A program made the position numbers and the translations under genes. From Streptomyces sp. A 4/2 (GTDB taxonomy: Bacteria; Actinomycetota; Actinomycetes; Streptomycetales; Streptomycetaceae), in NCBI RefSeq assembly GCF_940670765.1, contig NZ_CALNVW010000030.1, positions 1 through 64,000 of the forward strand: a DNA stretch of 64,000 nucleotides, in the 5' to 3' direction. The first letter of the stretch is position 1. The number at the start of each line of letters is the position of its first letter. The notes beneath the pieces are model-generated. The model did not search any database. It had not been told where the DNA came from and saw only the letters and a list, made by a program, of their open reading frames with translations. This document shows, one piece after another, positions 22,897 through 31,378 of the stretch.

Positions 22897-23859
22897 TCAG
22901 ACAGTGACGGTCCGCTCGGCCGAAAACGTTCCCCAGTTCCCGTCAGGCAGCTTCGCGCGGATCTTCACACGGTAGGTCGTGCCCGGCTTCTCGCGTACCG
23001 CGAAGGTGTACGTGGCCGCGTGCTGCGGGGCGGCCGCACCCCAGACGATCGTCGTGGTGAGCTTGCCGTCGAGGTACATCTGATACCCCGTCACCTCACC
23101 GCCGGTGTCCGGCGGGACCCAGCTCAGCTCGACCGAGCGGACACCCTTGACGGTGCGGGCGGTCGCCCGGAAACCGGTCGGCTCGGTGCTGGGTCCCTGG
23201 CCCGGCGCGGACGCCGTGGTCAGATCGACGGACCCGCTCGGCGCCGAGGAGTTGTCGGCGCCGTCCCGCGCCCGGACGGTGAAGGTGTACACGGTGGCGG
23301 GCCGCAGCCCCGTGATCCGTGCCGTGGTGAGATCGCCGCCGACCGTGTGGATCTTCGACTGGCCCTGGTACACGTCGTACGACGTGACGCGGACGTCGTC
23401 CGTCGACCTGGTCCAGGAGAGCGTCGCGGCATGTGCGCCCCCGGCCCTGACCCGCAGGTCCCCCGGACGGGACGGGGCCCGGTGGTCGTCGGGCACCCGG
23501 GCCGGCAGGGTGACGCGGACCGGTCGGCTCCTCGGGGAGAAGCGGCCCGCCGCGTTCTTCGCCCGGACGGTGAACTCATAGGCGGTGGACGGCCGCAGAC
23601 CGATGATGTCGACCATGGTCGTACCGGCCCCGACGGTCCTGGCCTTGGTGCCCGCGCGGAATATCTCGTATCCCGTGACCCCGTCCGCCGTCGCGTCCGG
23701 CGTCCACATGACATGGGCGGAGGTGGCGCTACTGGCCTGCACCGACACACCGGCCGGGGTCGACGGGCCCCGGGCGTGCGGCTGCCCGCCCCCGCCGCAG
23801 GCGGTGAGCAGCAGACAGGCGGTGGCGGCCAGCAGGGCGAATCGGGAAGGGTGTTGCAC
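22897..23859 (-). CDS. Fibronectin type III lipoprotein
   Basis: A 320-residue secreted protein. The signal peptide ends in a lipobox (LLLTACGGGG, lipidated Cys near 21). Three fibronectin type III modules follow at about 33-120, 125-215 and 222-320, each with a conserved Trp early (VMWTPD, LSWTRS, LSWVPP) and a Tyr-x-F/V-x-V-R strand late (YEFTVRAKN, YTFTVRARD, TYRVKIRAK). No catalytic domain is attached. In Streptomyces such modules usually accompany polysaccharide hydrolases, and the divergent neighbour is an alpha-galactosidase, so binding or spacing at the cell surface is a reasonable guess. Confidence 0.85.
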   Translation of the reverse strand: MQHPSRFALLAATACLLLTACGGGGQPHARGPSTPAGVSVQASSATSAHVMWTPDATADGVTGYEIFRAGTKARTVGAGTTMVDIIGLRPSTAYEFTVRAKNAAGRFSPRSRPVRVTLPARVPDDHRAPSRPGDLRVRAGGAHAATLSWTRSTDDVRVTSYDVYQGQSKIHTVGGDLTTARITGLRPATVYTFTVRARDGADNSSAPSGSVDLTTASAPGQGPSTEPTGFRATARTVKGVRSVELSWVPPDTGGEVTGYQMYLDGKLTTTIVWGAAAPQHAATYTFAVREKPGTTYRVKIRAKLPDGNWGTFSAERTVTV

Positions 23860-23896
23860 GGGGTCCGGTCTCCGTCCGACGGAAGGGTCGTGCCTA

Positions 23897-23911
23897 AAGG
23901 TCTAGACATAT
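23897..23911. promoter_or_regulatory. Possible dre-like GntR-family site
   Basis: AGGTCTAGACAT, centred near 23903 in the 230-bp divergent region, matches 9 of 12 positions of the DasR-type sequence TGGTCTAGACCA, including the full GGTCTAGAC core. It lies between genes for a surface FnIII protein and an alpha-galactosidase, a plausible carbon-control context, but one partial match is weak evidence. Confidence 0.25.
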
Positions 23912-24089
23912 ATGGCACACCGGGTGGCGTACAACAAGGGGGCGGCCGGAGCCCCGTTCCGAGGCGTAGCCGGGGCACAGCCGGGGCACCGATGACCTTC
24001 GCGGGACTGCCCCTCGGCCCCGGGCCGCTCCGATACGGAGTGCGGGACCGCAGGCGCAGGACCGAAGAACCGTAGAGAGGAACCCCCGT

Positions 24090-26267
24090 ATGACCCGCAC
24101 CACCCCGCGGACCGTCCGGCTGCGCGCAGCCGGAGTCAGCCTCGTCGTCGAGCTGTGCGCTCCGGTGCCCCGGATCCTGCACTGGGGCGAGGACCTGGGT
24201 GAACTCACCGACGAGGACTGCGCCGCTCTCGGCCTGACCGCCGACGGCGCCGCGCTCATCAACGCCCTGGACGCACCGCGGCAGTTCACCGTCTGGCCGA
24301 CGGAGGCCGACGGCTGGTCCGGCACCCCCGCCCACCAGGGCCACCTCGCGGGCACCGCCACCGCGCCGAAACCCCACCTCGTCGGCGCCGAGGAGCGCGA
24401 CGGCGAACTGGTCATCCGGCTCGCCGAGGACACGGCCGGTCTCGATCTCACCCTTAGCTACCGGCTCGACCCCTCGGGCCTGCTCGCGGTGCGGACCGAG
24501 GTCGCCCGTCGGACGGACGCCGCCGACCCCGCCCCGTACGACCTGAGCGGCGTCACCACGCTGCTGCCGCTGCCGCGCCGGGCCGAGGAGATCCTCGACT
24601 TCACCGGCAAGTGGTGCCGTGAGCGCTCCCCGCAGCGCAGGCCGCTCGGCCACGGCAGCCACGTACGGGAACTGCGCCGCGGCAGGACCGGTCAGGACTC
24701 CCCGTACCTCCTCACCGTCGGGGTCCCCGGCTTCGGCTTCCGCCGCGGTGAGGTCTGGGGCCTGCACATCGGCTGGAGCGGCAACCAGCGCTGGCTGGCC
24801 GAGCAACTGCCGGAAGGCGCGGGCGTACACGCCTCCGTGCTCGGCGGTGGCGAACTGCTCGCGCCGGGCGAGATACGGCTGGCACCGGGGGAGTCGTACA
24901 CCTCGCCGCTCTGCTGGTTCGGCTGGTCCGACGCCGGACTCGATGGTCTCGCCGACCGCTTCCACACGCTGCTCAGGGCCCGCCCCACGCATCCGTCGAC
25001 GCCCCGCCCGCTGACCCTCAACAGCTGGGAGGCCGTGTACTTCGACCACCGGCCCGAGCGGCTGCTCGCGCTCGCCGACGCGGCGGCGGACATCGGGGTG
25101 GAGCGGTTCGTCCTCGACGACGGATGGTTCACCGGCCGGCGCGACGACACCGCCGGGCTCGGTGACTGGACCGTCGACAGGACCAGGTGGCCGGACGGAC
25201 TCACCCCGCTGGCCGACCGGGTGCACGCGCACGGCATGGAGTTCGGGCTCTGGGTCGAACCCGAAATGGTCAACCCCGACTCGGACCTCGCCCGCGCGCA
25301 CCCCGAGTGGATCCTCGCGCCGACGGCCGGACTCGGCCCGGCCTCCCGTCATCAGTACCCGCTCGACATCGCGCATCCCGACGCCTGGAAGTACCTGCTG
25401 GAGTCGTTGGACGCGATCGTCACGGAGTACTCCGTCGACTACCTGAAATGGGACTACAACCGGGATCTGCACGAGGCGGTCCGGCGGACGGCGGACGGCC
25501 GGGACCAGCCGGGCGTCCACGCCCGGACCGAGGCCCTGTACCGGCTGCTCGACGCACTCAGGTCCCGGCATCCGGCGCTGGAGATCGAGAGCTGCTCCAG
25601 CGGCGGCGCCCGGATCGACCTGGGCGTTCTCGGCCGTACGGACCGGGTGTGGGCGTCGGACTGCAACGACCCGGTGGAACGCCAGGCCATCCAGCGCTGG
25701 ACCGGCCAGCTGCTGCCGCCCGAGCTGATCGGCTCCCACGTCGGGGAGACCCGCAGCCACACCACCGGACGGCTGACGGACAGCTCGTTCCGGCTGCTGA
25801 CCGCGCTGTTCGCGCACGCCGGGATCGAGCGGGACGTCACCGACTGCCCGCCGGCGGAACGCGCGGTGCTGCGGGAGTGGGCGGCGCTCTACAAGGAACT
25901 GCGTCCGCTGCTGCACACCGGCCGGGTGGTCCGGGCGGATCTGAGCGGTGACGCCGCGCTGCTGCACGGTGTGGTGGCGCAGGACGCGAGCGCCGCCCTG
26001 TACTGCTGGGCGCGGCTGGTGACTTCGCCGGAGGGCCAGTCGGGCCGGATCGCACTGCCGGGCCTGGACCGCACCCGGCGCTACCGGGTGCGGATCAGGA
26101 CGGAGGCCGGACTGCCCTCGTTCCGCGAGGGGCTGGGCCCCGCCTGGGTCACCGCCGCCCTGGAGGGCTGGGTGGCGCTGCCCGGATCCGTCCTCAGCGG
26201 AGCAGGGGTTCCGATGCCGGCGCTCGATCCGGGGCAGGCACTGCTGATCGAGGTGCGGCAGGGGTAG
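24090..26267 (+). CDS. GH36 alpha-galactosidase
   Basis: A 725-residue enzyme of glycoside hydrolase family 36. It has an N-terminal beta-sandwich, then a TIM barrel with ERFVLDDGWFTGRRDD, the nucleophile motif YLKWDYNRD (D455), ESCSSGGARIDLG, and the acid/base motif ASDCNDPVERQ (D524). It hydrolyses terminal alpha-galactosides such as melibiose and raffinose. There is no signal peptide, so the enzyme should be cytoplasmic. GAGAGGAA precedes the ATG. The 3' end overlaps the convergent transporter gene by 74 bp. No sugar transporter is adjacent. Confidence 0.93.
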   Translation: MTRTTPRTVRLRAAGVSLVVELCAPVPRILHWGEDLGELTDEDCAALGLTADGAALINALDAPRQFTVWPTEADGWSGTPAHQGHLAGTATAPKPHLVGAEERDGELVIRLAEDTAGLDLTLSYRLDPSGLLAVRTEVARRTDAADPAPYDLSGVTTLLPLPRRAEEILDFTGKWCRERSPQRRPLGHGSHVRELRRGRTGQDSPYLLTVGVPGFGFRRGEVWGLHIGWSGNQRWLAEQLPEGAGVHASVLGGGELLAPGEIRLAPGESYTSPLCWFGWSDAGLDGLADRFHTLLRARPTHPSTPRPLTLNSWEAVYFDHRPERLLALADAAADIGVERFVLDDGWFTGRRDDTAGLGDWTVDRTRWPDGLTPLADRVHAHGMEFGLWVEPEMVNPDSDLARAHPEWILAPTAGLGPASRHQYPLDIAHPDAWKYLLESLDAIVTEYSVDYLKWDYNRDLHEAVRRTADGRDQPGVHARTEALYRLLDALRSRHPALEIESCSSGGARIDLGVLGRTDRVWASDCNDPVERQAIQRWTGQLLPPELIGSHVGETRSHTTGRLTDSSFRLLTALFAHAGIERDVTDCPPAERAVLREWAALYKELRPLLHTGRVVRADLSGDAALLHGVVAQDASAALYCWARLVTSPEGQSGRIALPGLDRTRRYRVRIRTEAGLPSFREGLGPAWVTAALEGWVALPGSVLSGAGVPMPALDPGQALLIEVRQG

Positions 26268-27114
26268 CGGCGGCAGAGACAGTGACCGTCGCCCGGGTCA
26301 GCAGCACCACGCCCCGGGCGGCGGCTGCCGCCCCCACCAGGGCGAGCAGCAGCCCGACCGCGCCGCCCTGGAGGCGCTCGCCGAGCAGGGCCAGGCCGAT
26401 CACCGAGGCCGCGACCGGGTTGGCGAGGGTGACCATCGCGAGGGGTGCGCCGAGGCCTTCGCGGTACGCGGTCTGGGAGAGCAGCAGCCCGCCCACCGCG
26501 AAGGCCGCGACGAGCAGCCCCATGATCACGGTCCGCGGGCCGAGCACGCCCGAGGTGTGGTCGGTGACCGAGACCGTCACGGTCTGGGTGAGCGCCGACG
26601 CGACCCCGGAGACGACCCCGGACGCGGTGGCGAACCGCAGACCGGGCCGTGCGCCGGGCCGTCCGGCGCGCCGGACGAGCACGGAGACCAGGACGACGAC
26701 CGCGGCGGCGATCCCCAGCGCCTCCGGCAGCGAGAGGGTTTCGTGCGGGGGAGTGCCCCCGGTGGTCAGCAGCAGCGCGCCGAGCCCGAGCAGGGTGAGC
26801 ACGGTGCCGCGCCACTCGATCCGGGAGACCCGGCGCCCGGCGAGGCGGGCGCCCAACGGCACCGCGGCGACCAGGGTGAGCGCGCCGAGCGGCTGCACGA
26901 GGGTGAGCGGACCGTACTTCAGCGCCACCACGTGCAGCACCGCACCCGCGGCGTTCAGTCCGACCGCCCACCACCAGGCCCCACGGCCGAGCAGCCGCAG
27001 CAGCCCGGACTTCGGCCGGGTGCGGGAGGCGAGGCGTTCCTGCGCCACCGCGGCCGTCGCGTAGCCGACGGCGGACAGCAGCGAGAGACCGACGGCCAGC
27101 AGCGTGGCGTTCAC
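26194..27114 (-). CDS. EamA/DMT-type membrane transporter
   Basis: A 306-residue protein with about nine to ten hydrophobic helices in two similar halves, as in drug/metabolite transporters: LLSAVGYATAAVAQERLA at the start, ALKYGPLTLVQPLGALTLVA in the first half and GAPLAMVTLANPVAASVIGLALLGE in the second. The substrate is unknown. The start is the GTG overlapping the PAP2 stop (GTGA), so the two genes form an operon; the frame remains open upstream because it overlaps the PAP2 gene. The last 74 bp are antisense to the alpha-galactosidase gene. Confidence 0.82.
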   Translation of the reverse strand: MNATLLAVGLSLLSAVGYATAAVAQERLASRTRPKSGLLRLLGRGAWWWAVGLNAAGAVLHVVALKYGPLTLVQPLGALTLVAAVPLGARLAGRRVSRIEWRGTVLTLLGLGALLLTTGGTPPHETLSLPEALGIAAAVVVLVSVLVRRAGRPGARPGLRFATASGVVSGVASALTQTVTVSVTDHTSGVLGPRTVIMGLLVAAFAVGGLLLSQTAYREGLGAPLAMVTLANPVAASVIGLALLGERLQGGAVGLLLALVGAAAAARGVVLLTRATVTVSAAATPAAPRSAVPAPDRAPASEPLLR

Positions 27115-28007
27115 CGGCACCCCCCGTGGTCGGCGAGCGCGCGTACCGGCTCGGGGCGGGCGCCGTCGGCGGACGGGCGCGGGACACGTACGGATACGGG
27201 GACGGCGCCGGCTTCTTCGGGAGGCGCGGGCGCGACGGGGGCCGTCGCCGGGGCGGGCGGCTCCTCCGGGGTGGACGCTACCTTCGGGGCGGGCAGCTTG
27301 ATGCAGACCAGCGCCGCCGCGAGCAGCACCGCGGCCACGATCGAGTCGAGCCAGTAGTGGTTGGCGGTGGCGACTATCACCAGCAGAGTGATCAGCGGGT
27401 GCAGCAGCCAGAGCCAGCGGTACCGCGAGCGGGTGGCGGCGATCAGCCCGATGGCGATCATCAGCGCCCAGCCGAAGTGCAGGGAGGGCATCGCGGCGAA
27501 CTGGTTCGCCAGCGTGTCCTTGGCGGGAGCGGCTGCGTAGACGGTCGGCCCGAACCGCTGCCCCGTGTCGACCAGATGCGCCTCGGCCAGCATCCGTGGC
27601 GGGGCCAGCGGGACGAGTAGATGCAGGACCAGGGCGGCGCCGGTCAGCGCGGTGAGGACGCGACGCGTCCACACGTAGTGCCGCGGTCGGCGCCAGTACA
27701 GCCAGGCCAGGAAGAGGACGATCGCCGGGAAGTGCACGGTCGCGTAGTACGTATTCGCTATGTGTACGAGTGAATCGCTGTGCAGCACGGCCCGCTGCAC
27801 GGAACCCTCGTCGGGTAGATGCGCCCAACGCTCGAAGTCCCAGACGTGGTCGGCGTTGCGGTACGCCTCGTCGACATGTCCGCCGGCCACCTGCCTTCCC
27901 AGCTTGTAGACGAGGAAGAGTCCGACGACGAGCAGGAGCTCGCGGACCGGGGACGGTCGGGCAGAGGTGTCCGGCTCCCGGTCGGCGGGCTCGATGAGGG
28001 CATTCAT
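27111..28007 (-). CDS. PAP2-family membrane phosphatase
   Basis: A 298-residue protein with about six membrane helices. PAP2/inositol phosphorylceramide synthase-type signatures are present: NQFAAMPSLHFGWALMI (SxxH of the second motif) and ATANHYWLDSIVAA (HYxxD of the third motif), separated as usual. It probably dephosphorylates a lipid phosphate or transfers a head group at the membrane. A Pro/Ala-rich cytosolic tail of about 55 residues ends the protein. The ATG at 28007 follows GGGG; a GTG three bases upstream is an equal alternative. It is divergent from a TetR gene, with the operator array between them. Confidence 0.85.
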   Translation of the reverse strand: MNALIEPADREPDTSARPSPVRELLLVVGLFLVYKLGRQVAGGHVDEAYRNADHVWDFERWAHLPDEGSVQRAVLHSDSLVHIANTYYATVHFPAIVLFLAWLYWRRPRHYVWTRRVLTALTGAALVLHLLVPLAPPRMLAEAHLVDTGQRFGPTVYAAAPAKDTLANQFAAMPSLHFGWALMIAIGLIAATRSRYRWLWLLHPLITLLVIVATANHYWLDSIVAAVLLAAALVCIKLPAPKVASTPEEPPAPATAPVAPAPPEEAGAVPVSVRVPRPSADGARPEPVRALADHGGCR

Positions 28008-28080
28008 CACCCCGGCCCCTTTGCGTTGCGAAACGAAATTACTGTGCCGTGGTCCGGACCATGGCACATCGAAACGACAG

Positions 28081-28155
28081 TGTACCGATACGTGGCCGTA
28101 TCGGTACACCAGCGTATCGGTACACTGGCGTATCGGTACGATGAAGTATCGATGC
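28081..28155. promoter_or_regulatory. Phased TetR-type operator array
   Basis: TGTACCGATACG (28081-28092) and CGTATCGGTACA (28097-28108) form a perfect 12-bp inverted repeat around TGGC. The right arm then recurs at 28113 and 28129 (CGTATCGGTAC), and a degraded copy begins at 28145 (AGTATCGATGC). All starts are exactly 16 bp apart. The array lies between the PAP2 and tetR genes, ending about 28 bp before the tetR ATG, so it probably binds multiple TetR dimers and controls both directions. Confidence 0.75.
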
Positions 28156-28182
28156 TGCTCGTCACACCGAAAGGGAGAGCTC

Positions 28183-28797
28183 ATGTCGCCCCAGGACTCC
28201 GTGATGTCGTCCTCGCGCTCCAAGATCACACCGGAGCGGGAGCAGGAGTTCTACGCGGCGGTGCTCGAACTTCTCCGTGAGTGCGGCTACGACGCGCTCA
28301 CGATGGAAGGCGTCGCCTCCCGTTCCCGCTGCGGAAAGTCCACCCTGTACCGGCAGTGGGGAAACAAGCCGCAGCTGGTCGCCTGCGCCCTGCGCGGCAC
28401 CCGCGGTGGGCACCTGGTGTCCATCGACACGGGTACGCTCGCGGGGGATCTGCGGGAGACAGCGAAGGCGCTGGGGGCGCAGTCGGGACGGGACACCCCG
28501 CTGATGCACGCGCTCAGTCACGCCGCGCTGCAGAACCCCGAACTCCTCGAAGCGATCCGCGAGGGCCTGGTCGAACCGGCCGCCGCGGCGATCGACACGA
28601 TGGTGGCCCGTGCCGTGGCCCGCGGGGAGGTGGCCGCCGACAACCCGGCGGTGGAGTTCGTCGCGGCGCAGCTGATGGGCGCCATGCGTGTCCGGCCGAT
28701 GCTGGAGGGGCGGTACGGCGACACGGAGTACCTGGTCCGCTTCGTCGAGAGCGCGGTCCTGCCCGTGCTGCTGCGCACGGACAGCGCGCGGACCTGA
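28183..28797 (+). CDS. TetR-family regulator
   Basis: A 204-residue TetR regulator. The N-terminal helix-turn-helix runs about 20-65 (LRECGYDALTMEGVASRSRC, then GKSTLYRQWGNKPQL), with a larger C-terminal ligand domain (DTPLMHALSHAALQNPELLE, then AAQLMGAMRVRPMLEGRYGD). The start ATG at 28183 has GGGAG upstream; the frame is open back to 27967, but that stretch is antisense to the PAP2 gene and covers the operator. It most likely represses itself and the divergent PAP2-EamA operon through the 16-bp repeats. The ligand is unknown. Confidence 0.92.
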   Translation: MSPQDSVMSSSRSKITPEREQEFYAAVLELLRECGYDALTMEGVASRSRCGKSTLYRQWGNKPQLVACALRGTRGGHLVSIDTGTLAGDLRETAKALGAQSGRDTPLMHALSHAALQNPELLEAIREGLVEPAAAAIDTMVARAVARGEVAADNPAVEFVAAQLMGAMRVRPMLEGRYGDTEYLVRFVESAVLPVLLRTDSART

Positions 28798-28876
28798 AGA
28801 CTGGCGGGGCCGTCGTCGAGCGGATGACGACGGGCCGCCTGCGCCGCACCGTGGGGACGGGGGCGGCGCGCCCCGA

Positions 28877-28915
28877 CGCTCGGAACCGGGCCGGTACGCC
28901 GACCGGTTCCGAGCG
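28877..28915. terminator. Hairpin between convergent tetR and GNAT genes
   Basis: CGCTCGGAACCGG (28877-28889) and CCGGTTCCGAGCG (28903-28915) form a perfect 13-bp stem with a 13-base loop. It lies 80 bp after tetR and 95 bp after the convergent GNAT gene, suitable as a bidirectional terminator. No U-tract. Confidence 0.65.
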
Positions 28916-29010
28916 GCGAAGGGCCCGCCGGGAGATCTCCGGCGCCGTTCGCCAGGCGCGGCCGGCGTACCGGCCCGCTTCGGCCGTTCGTCCGGCGCGT
29001 TCGGCGACCG

Positions 29011-29979
29011 TCAGGAGTCCACCCCGGCCGGCCGCAGTGCGAGCTGGTACTCGATCGTCCGGTGCGTCGGCACGTAGCCCAGTGCGTCGTTGACGGCCCG
29101 CATGGGCAGGTTGTTGTCCGCCGTGTCGGTGAGCAGCCCGCCGAGTCCGGGATGGCGCCCGCGGGCCTGCCGGATCGCCTCGGCCTTCATCCAGTGCCCG
29201 AGCCCGTGGCCGCGGTGTTCGGGCAGTACGGCGGTGCCGTAGTGCTGGGCGTCGCCCGTACCGTCCCCGGGCACCACGAGTTCCGTGAATCCGGCGATCG
29301 AGCCGTCCGACTCGGCGACGGCCGCGACGGTGTGCAGCAGGCCGCCCCGCTTCGCCACGGCTTCGGCGGCCTCCCTGACCCGGTCCGCGTCCCAGACCAC
29401 CGATCCGTAGTCGGTCTCGCCCATCGGCATGTCGTCCATGGCGCGGTGGGACACCGCGAACGTCTCGGCGAGGTCGTCCGGGACGGTGCCGTCCCACGAC
29501 ACCAGCCGGTAGCCGGGATGCGGCTGTCCGACGGCCGCGTCGAGCGCCGGGACGTCCGTGTCGACGAGCGCGAGCCGGGCGAAGATCAGGACGAGGACCG
29601 CGCGGAAGCCCCGGCTCACCAGGAACCGTTCGCCGATCGATCCGGATCCGGCCTGCGTGATCACCGAGCGGCGGCCGTCGTGGCGGGCGGCGTCCAACGC
29701 GGCCTCCAGCAGCCGGGAACCGGCGCCCGCGCGCCGTTCCGCCGGGTGCACATGGAGTTCCAGTTCGGCCAGATGATCCTGGCCTGGCCGGGTGAACAGG
29801 CGCAGGTGCGCCGATCCGACCGGGCAGCCCTCGCCGTCGGACGCCAGCCAGACCAGGCGGCGACCGGACGGGTGGTGCTCGGGGTCGGTCAGGGCGGTGA
29901 TGCGAACGGACAAGGGGGCTCCAGCGACGGTGGCGGGTCGTGCTTCGTCCGTTGCCAGGTTATTTGTGGCGGTCGGCAC
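29011..29979 (-). CDS. GNAT-family protein with two acetyltransferase domains
   Basis: About 322 residues with two GNAT folds. The first (about 28-150) has HVHPAERRAGAGSRLLEAAL as its acetyl-CoA binding region. The second (about 180-320) has AVLPEHRGHGLGHWMKAEAI, the classic R-x-x-G-x-G/A motif, followed by TADNNLPMRAVNDALGYVP. Tandem GNAT proteins of this kind include mycothiol synthase, but the sequence is closer to general GNATs in Streptomyces. The acceptor is unknown. The start is uncertain: I use the GTG at 29979, but it has no good ribosome site and the true start may lie a little further in. Confidence 0.78.
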   Translation of the reverse strand: MPTATNNLATDEARPATVAGAPLSVRITALTDPEHHPSGRRLVWLASDGEGCPVGSAHLRLFTRPGQDHLAELELHVHPAERRAGAGSRLLEAALDAARHDGRRSVITQAGSGSIGERFLVSRGFRAVLVLIFARLALVDTDVPALDAAVGQPHPGYRLVSWDGTVPDDLAETFAVSHRAMDDMPMGETDYGSVVWDADRVREAAEAVAKRGGLLHTVAAVAESDGSIAGFTELVVPGDGTGDAQHYGTAVLPEHRGHGLGHWMKAEAIRQARGRHPGLGGLLTDTADNNLPMRAVNDALGYVPTHRTIEYQLALRPAGVDS

Positions 29980-30090
29980 GCGCAGCCCATTTCGTCGGCG
30001 CTGCGCGTACGGGAGGGACGGCCCCGCCCGGCTGCTGCCCGTGCCTCCCGCGGGGCGGCCCGGCCCGCTTCCCACGGCACAATGTGGGGC

Positions 30091-30570
30091 ATGTCCCGAC
30101 GCACTTCCCGGCCGTCAAGGTCCCCGCAGCCGCACGCCCAGCAGTCCCGGTCGCCCCGACGGGAGACGCGGCGCGCTCCGGTCGCCGCCGACGCACCCTG
30201 CCCCTGCGGCCTCCCCGCCGCCTACGGCGCGTGCTGTGGCCGCTTCCACAGCGGCCAGGCCGCCGCGCCCACGGCCGAGGCGCTGATGCGCGCGCGCTTC
30301 AGCGCGTTCGCCGTCGAGGACGAGGCGTACCTGTTGCGCAGCTGGCACCCGGACACCCGGCCGCCCCGCGTCGAGTTCGACGCGGGGCAGCGGTGGCAGC
30401 GCCTGGAGATCCTGGACGCCACCGGGGGGAGCGCGTTCCACACCACGGGCACGGTCACCTTCCGCGCCCACTACTCCTACCGGAGCGAGCCCGGTGAACT
30501 CCGGGAGCACAGCCGCTTCGAGCGGTACGAAGGCGCCTGGGTGTACGTGGACGGTGTGGTCGAGGAGTGA
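30091..30570 (+). CDS. YchJ/UPF0225-family protein
   Basis: A 159-residue protein. After a basic, disordered-looking N-terminus of about 30 residues comes the SEC-C/YchJ zinc motif CPCGLPAAYGACCG (about 37-50), then ALMRARFSAFAVEDEAYLLRSW and a C-terminal NTF2-like half (VTFRAHYSYRSEP, HSRFERYEGAWVYVDG). This is the UPF0225 (YchJ) layout, a conserved family of unclear function. The start is one of two in-frame ATGs (30082 or 30091). It is divergent from the GNAT gene and convergent with the RNase gene. Confidence 0.87.
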   Translation: MSRRTSRPSRSPQPHAQQSRSPRRETRRAPVAADAPCPCGLPAAYGACCGRFHSGQAAAPTAEALMRARFSAFAVEDEAYLLRSWHPDTRPPRVEFDAGQRWQRLEILDATGGSAFHTTGTVTFRAHYSYRSEPGELREHSRFERYEGAWVYVDGVVEE

Positions 30571-30588
30571 TCCGCTCCCCGAGCGGGG

Positions 30589-30984
30589 TCAGCAGGTGAA
30601 GTCCACCTGCTTGAACGTGACGTAGTGGTCGGCGGTGTAGTAGTCCTCGGCGGTCTTCTCGCCGGTGATGATGCGACGGGTCCCGCGGGTCGAGCTGCCC
30701 GGCGTCTTGACCGTGTACTCGTGGTAGTAGCCGGTGGACTGCGACGGCAGGACGCCTTCCCGGTTCTGGAAGACGACCCCGTCCTGGCTGTACGGGAACG
30801 GGCCGTTGGTCTTGATGAGATCCAGCGTGTCGTGCGCCTGGGAGGGGAGGGCGCCGTAACAGATGGTGCCACTGACGGTGGCATGGGCTTCGGTCGCGAG
30901 GAACACGGTCGGCGTGACGACGATCGCGGTGGCGACGCCGACGGCGGCAGCACGGTTGCGCAACGCGCGTAGAGTGATTCGCAT
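30589..30984 (-). CDS. Secreted guanyl-specific ribonuclease, RNase Sa homologue
   Basis: A 131-residue preprotein with a Sec signal peptide (about 35 residues, ending near AHA) and a 96-residue mature domain closely matching RNase Sa of the T1/barnase-related family. With an offset of 35, the catalytic residues of RNase Sa (E54, R69, H85) fall on E89, R104 and H120, and the disulfide Cys7-Cys96 on C42 and C131. The substrate is single-stranded RNA cleaved 3' of guanosine. No gene for an inhibitor of the barstar type is adjacent, consistent with a protein that folds only outside the cell. Confidence 0.93.
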   Translation of the reverse strand: MRITLRALRNRAAAVGVATAIVVTPTVFLATEAHATVSGTICYGALPSQAHDTLDLIKTNGPFPYSQDGVVFQNREGVLPSQSTGYYHEYTVKTPGSSTRGTRRIITGEKTAEDYYTADHYVTFKQVDFTC

Positions 30985-31378
30985 GGCTCCAGGATGAGGG
31001 CGCCGGGAGCTCAGGGGAAGAGACGTGTCGAACCGTCACTTCCGTTTTACCCAGGGGGAGATGACCCTCACCCGACCTTCACGCGATGAACGCACCTGCT
31101 CCGGCCGATCTGTGCAGGAGCGCGGTGGCCGGCCCGGCCGGCGGACCGCTCGCACGGCCCGGCAGCAGTGGTGAAAAGGCTGCCGGCCGATGACCGATCA
31201 GGGCCCGCCCGTGGTCCCCGCGGCGGCTCCCAGCCGCTCCCAGCTGGGCCTTCTCCGCCACCGCGTGAAGCTCCGCTGTGACCCCGCTTAAGAAATCCTC
31301 GATGGACTGGAACCCCCCGCGCTGGGCAGATTGGTGCCCTGTCCACCGAATGTCACCGTTACGCCTGGAGTCGCCGCA
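30985..31378. other. Intergenic region upstream of RNase and tdh genes
   Basis: This 394-bp gap holds the promoters of the leftward RNase gene and the rightward tdh-kbl-lysR operon. I checked it for a glycine riboswitch and saw neither the aptamer core nor tandem aptamers. There is no ORF with codon bias and no clear repeat. The tdh leader ends with CCTGGAG about ten bases before the ATG. Confidence 0.55.

Noticed and set aside
31000..31378. Possible glycine riboswitch before tdh
   Set aside because: Neither the GGAGAG...ACCGAAGG core nor a tandem aptamer could be found; the idea came only from the glycine-linked pathway.
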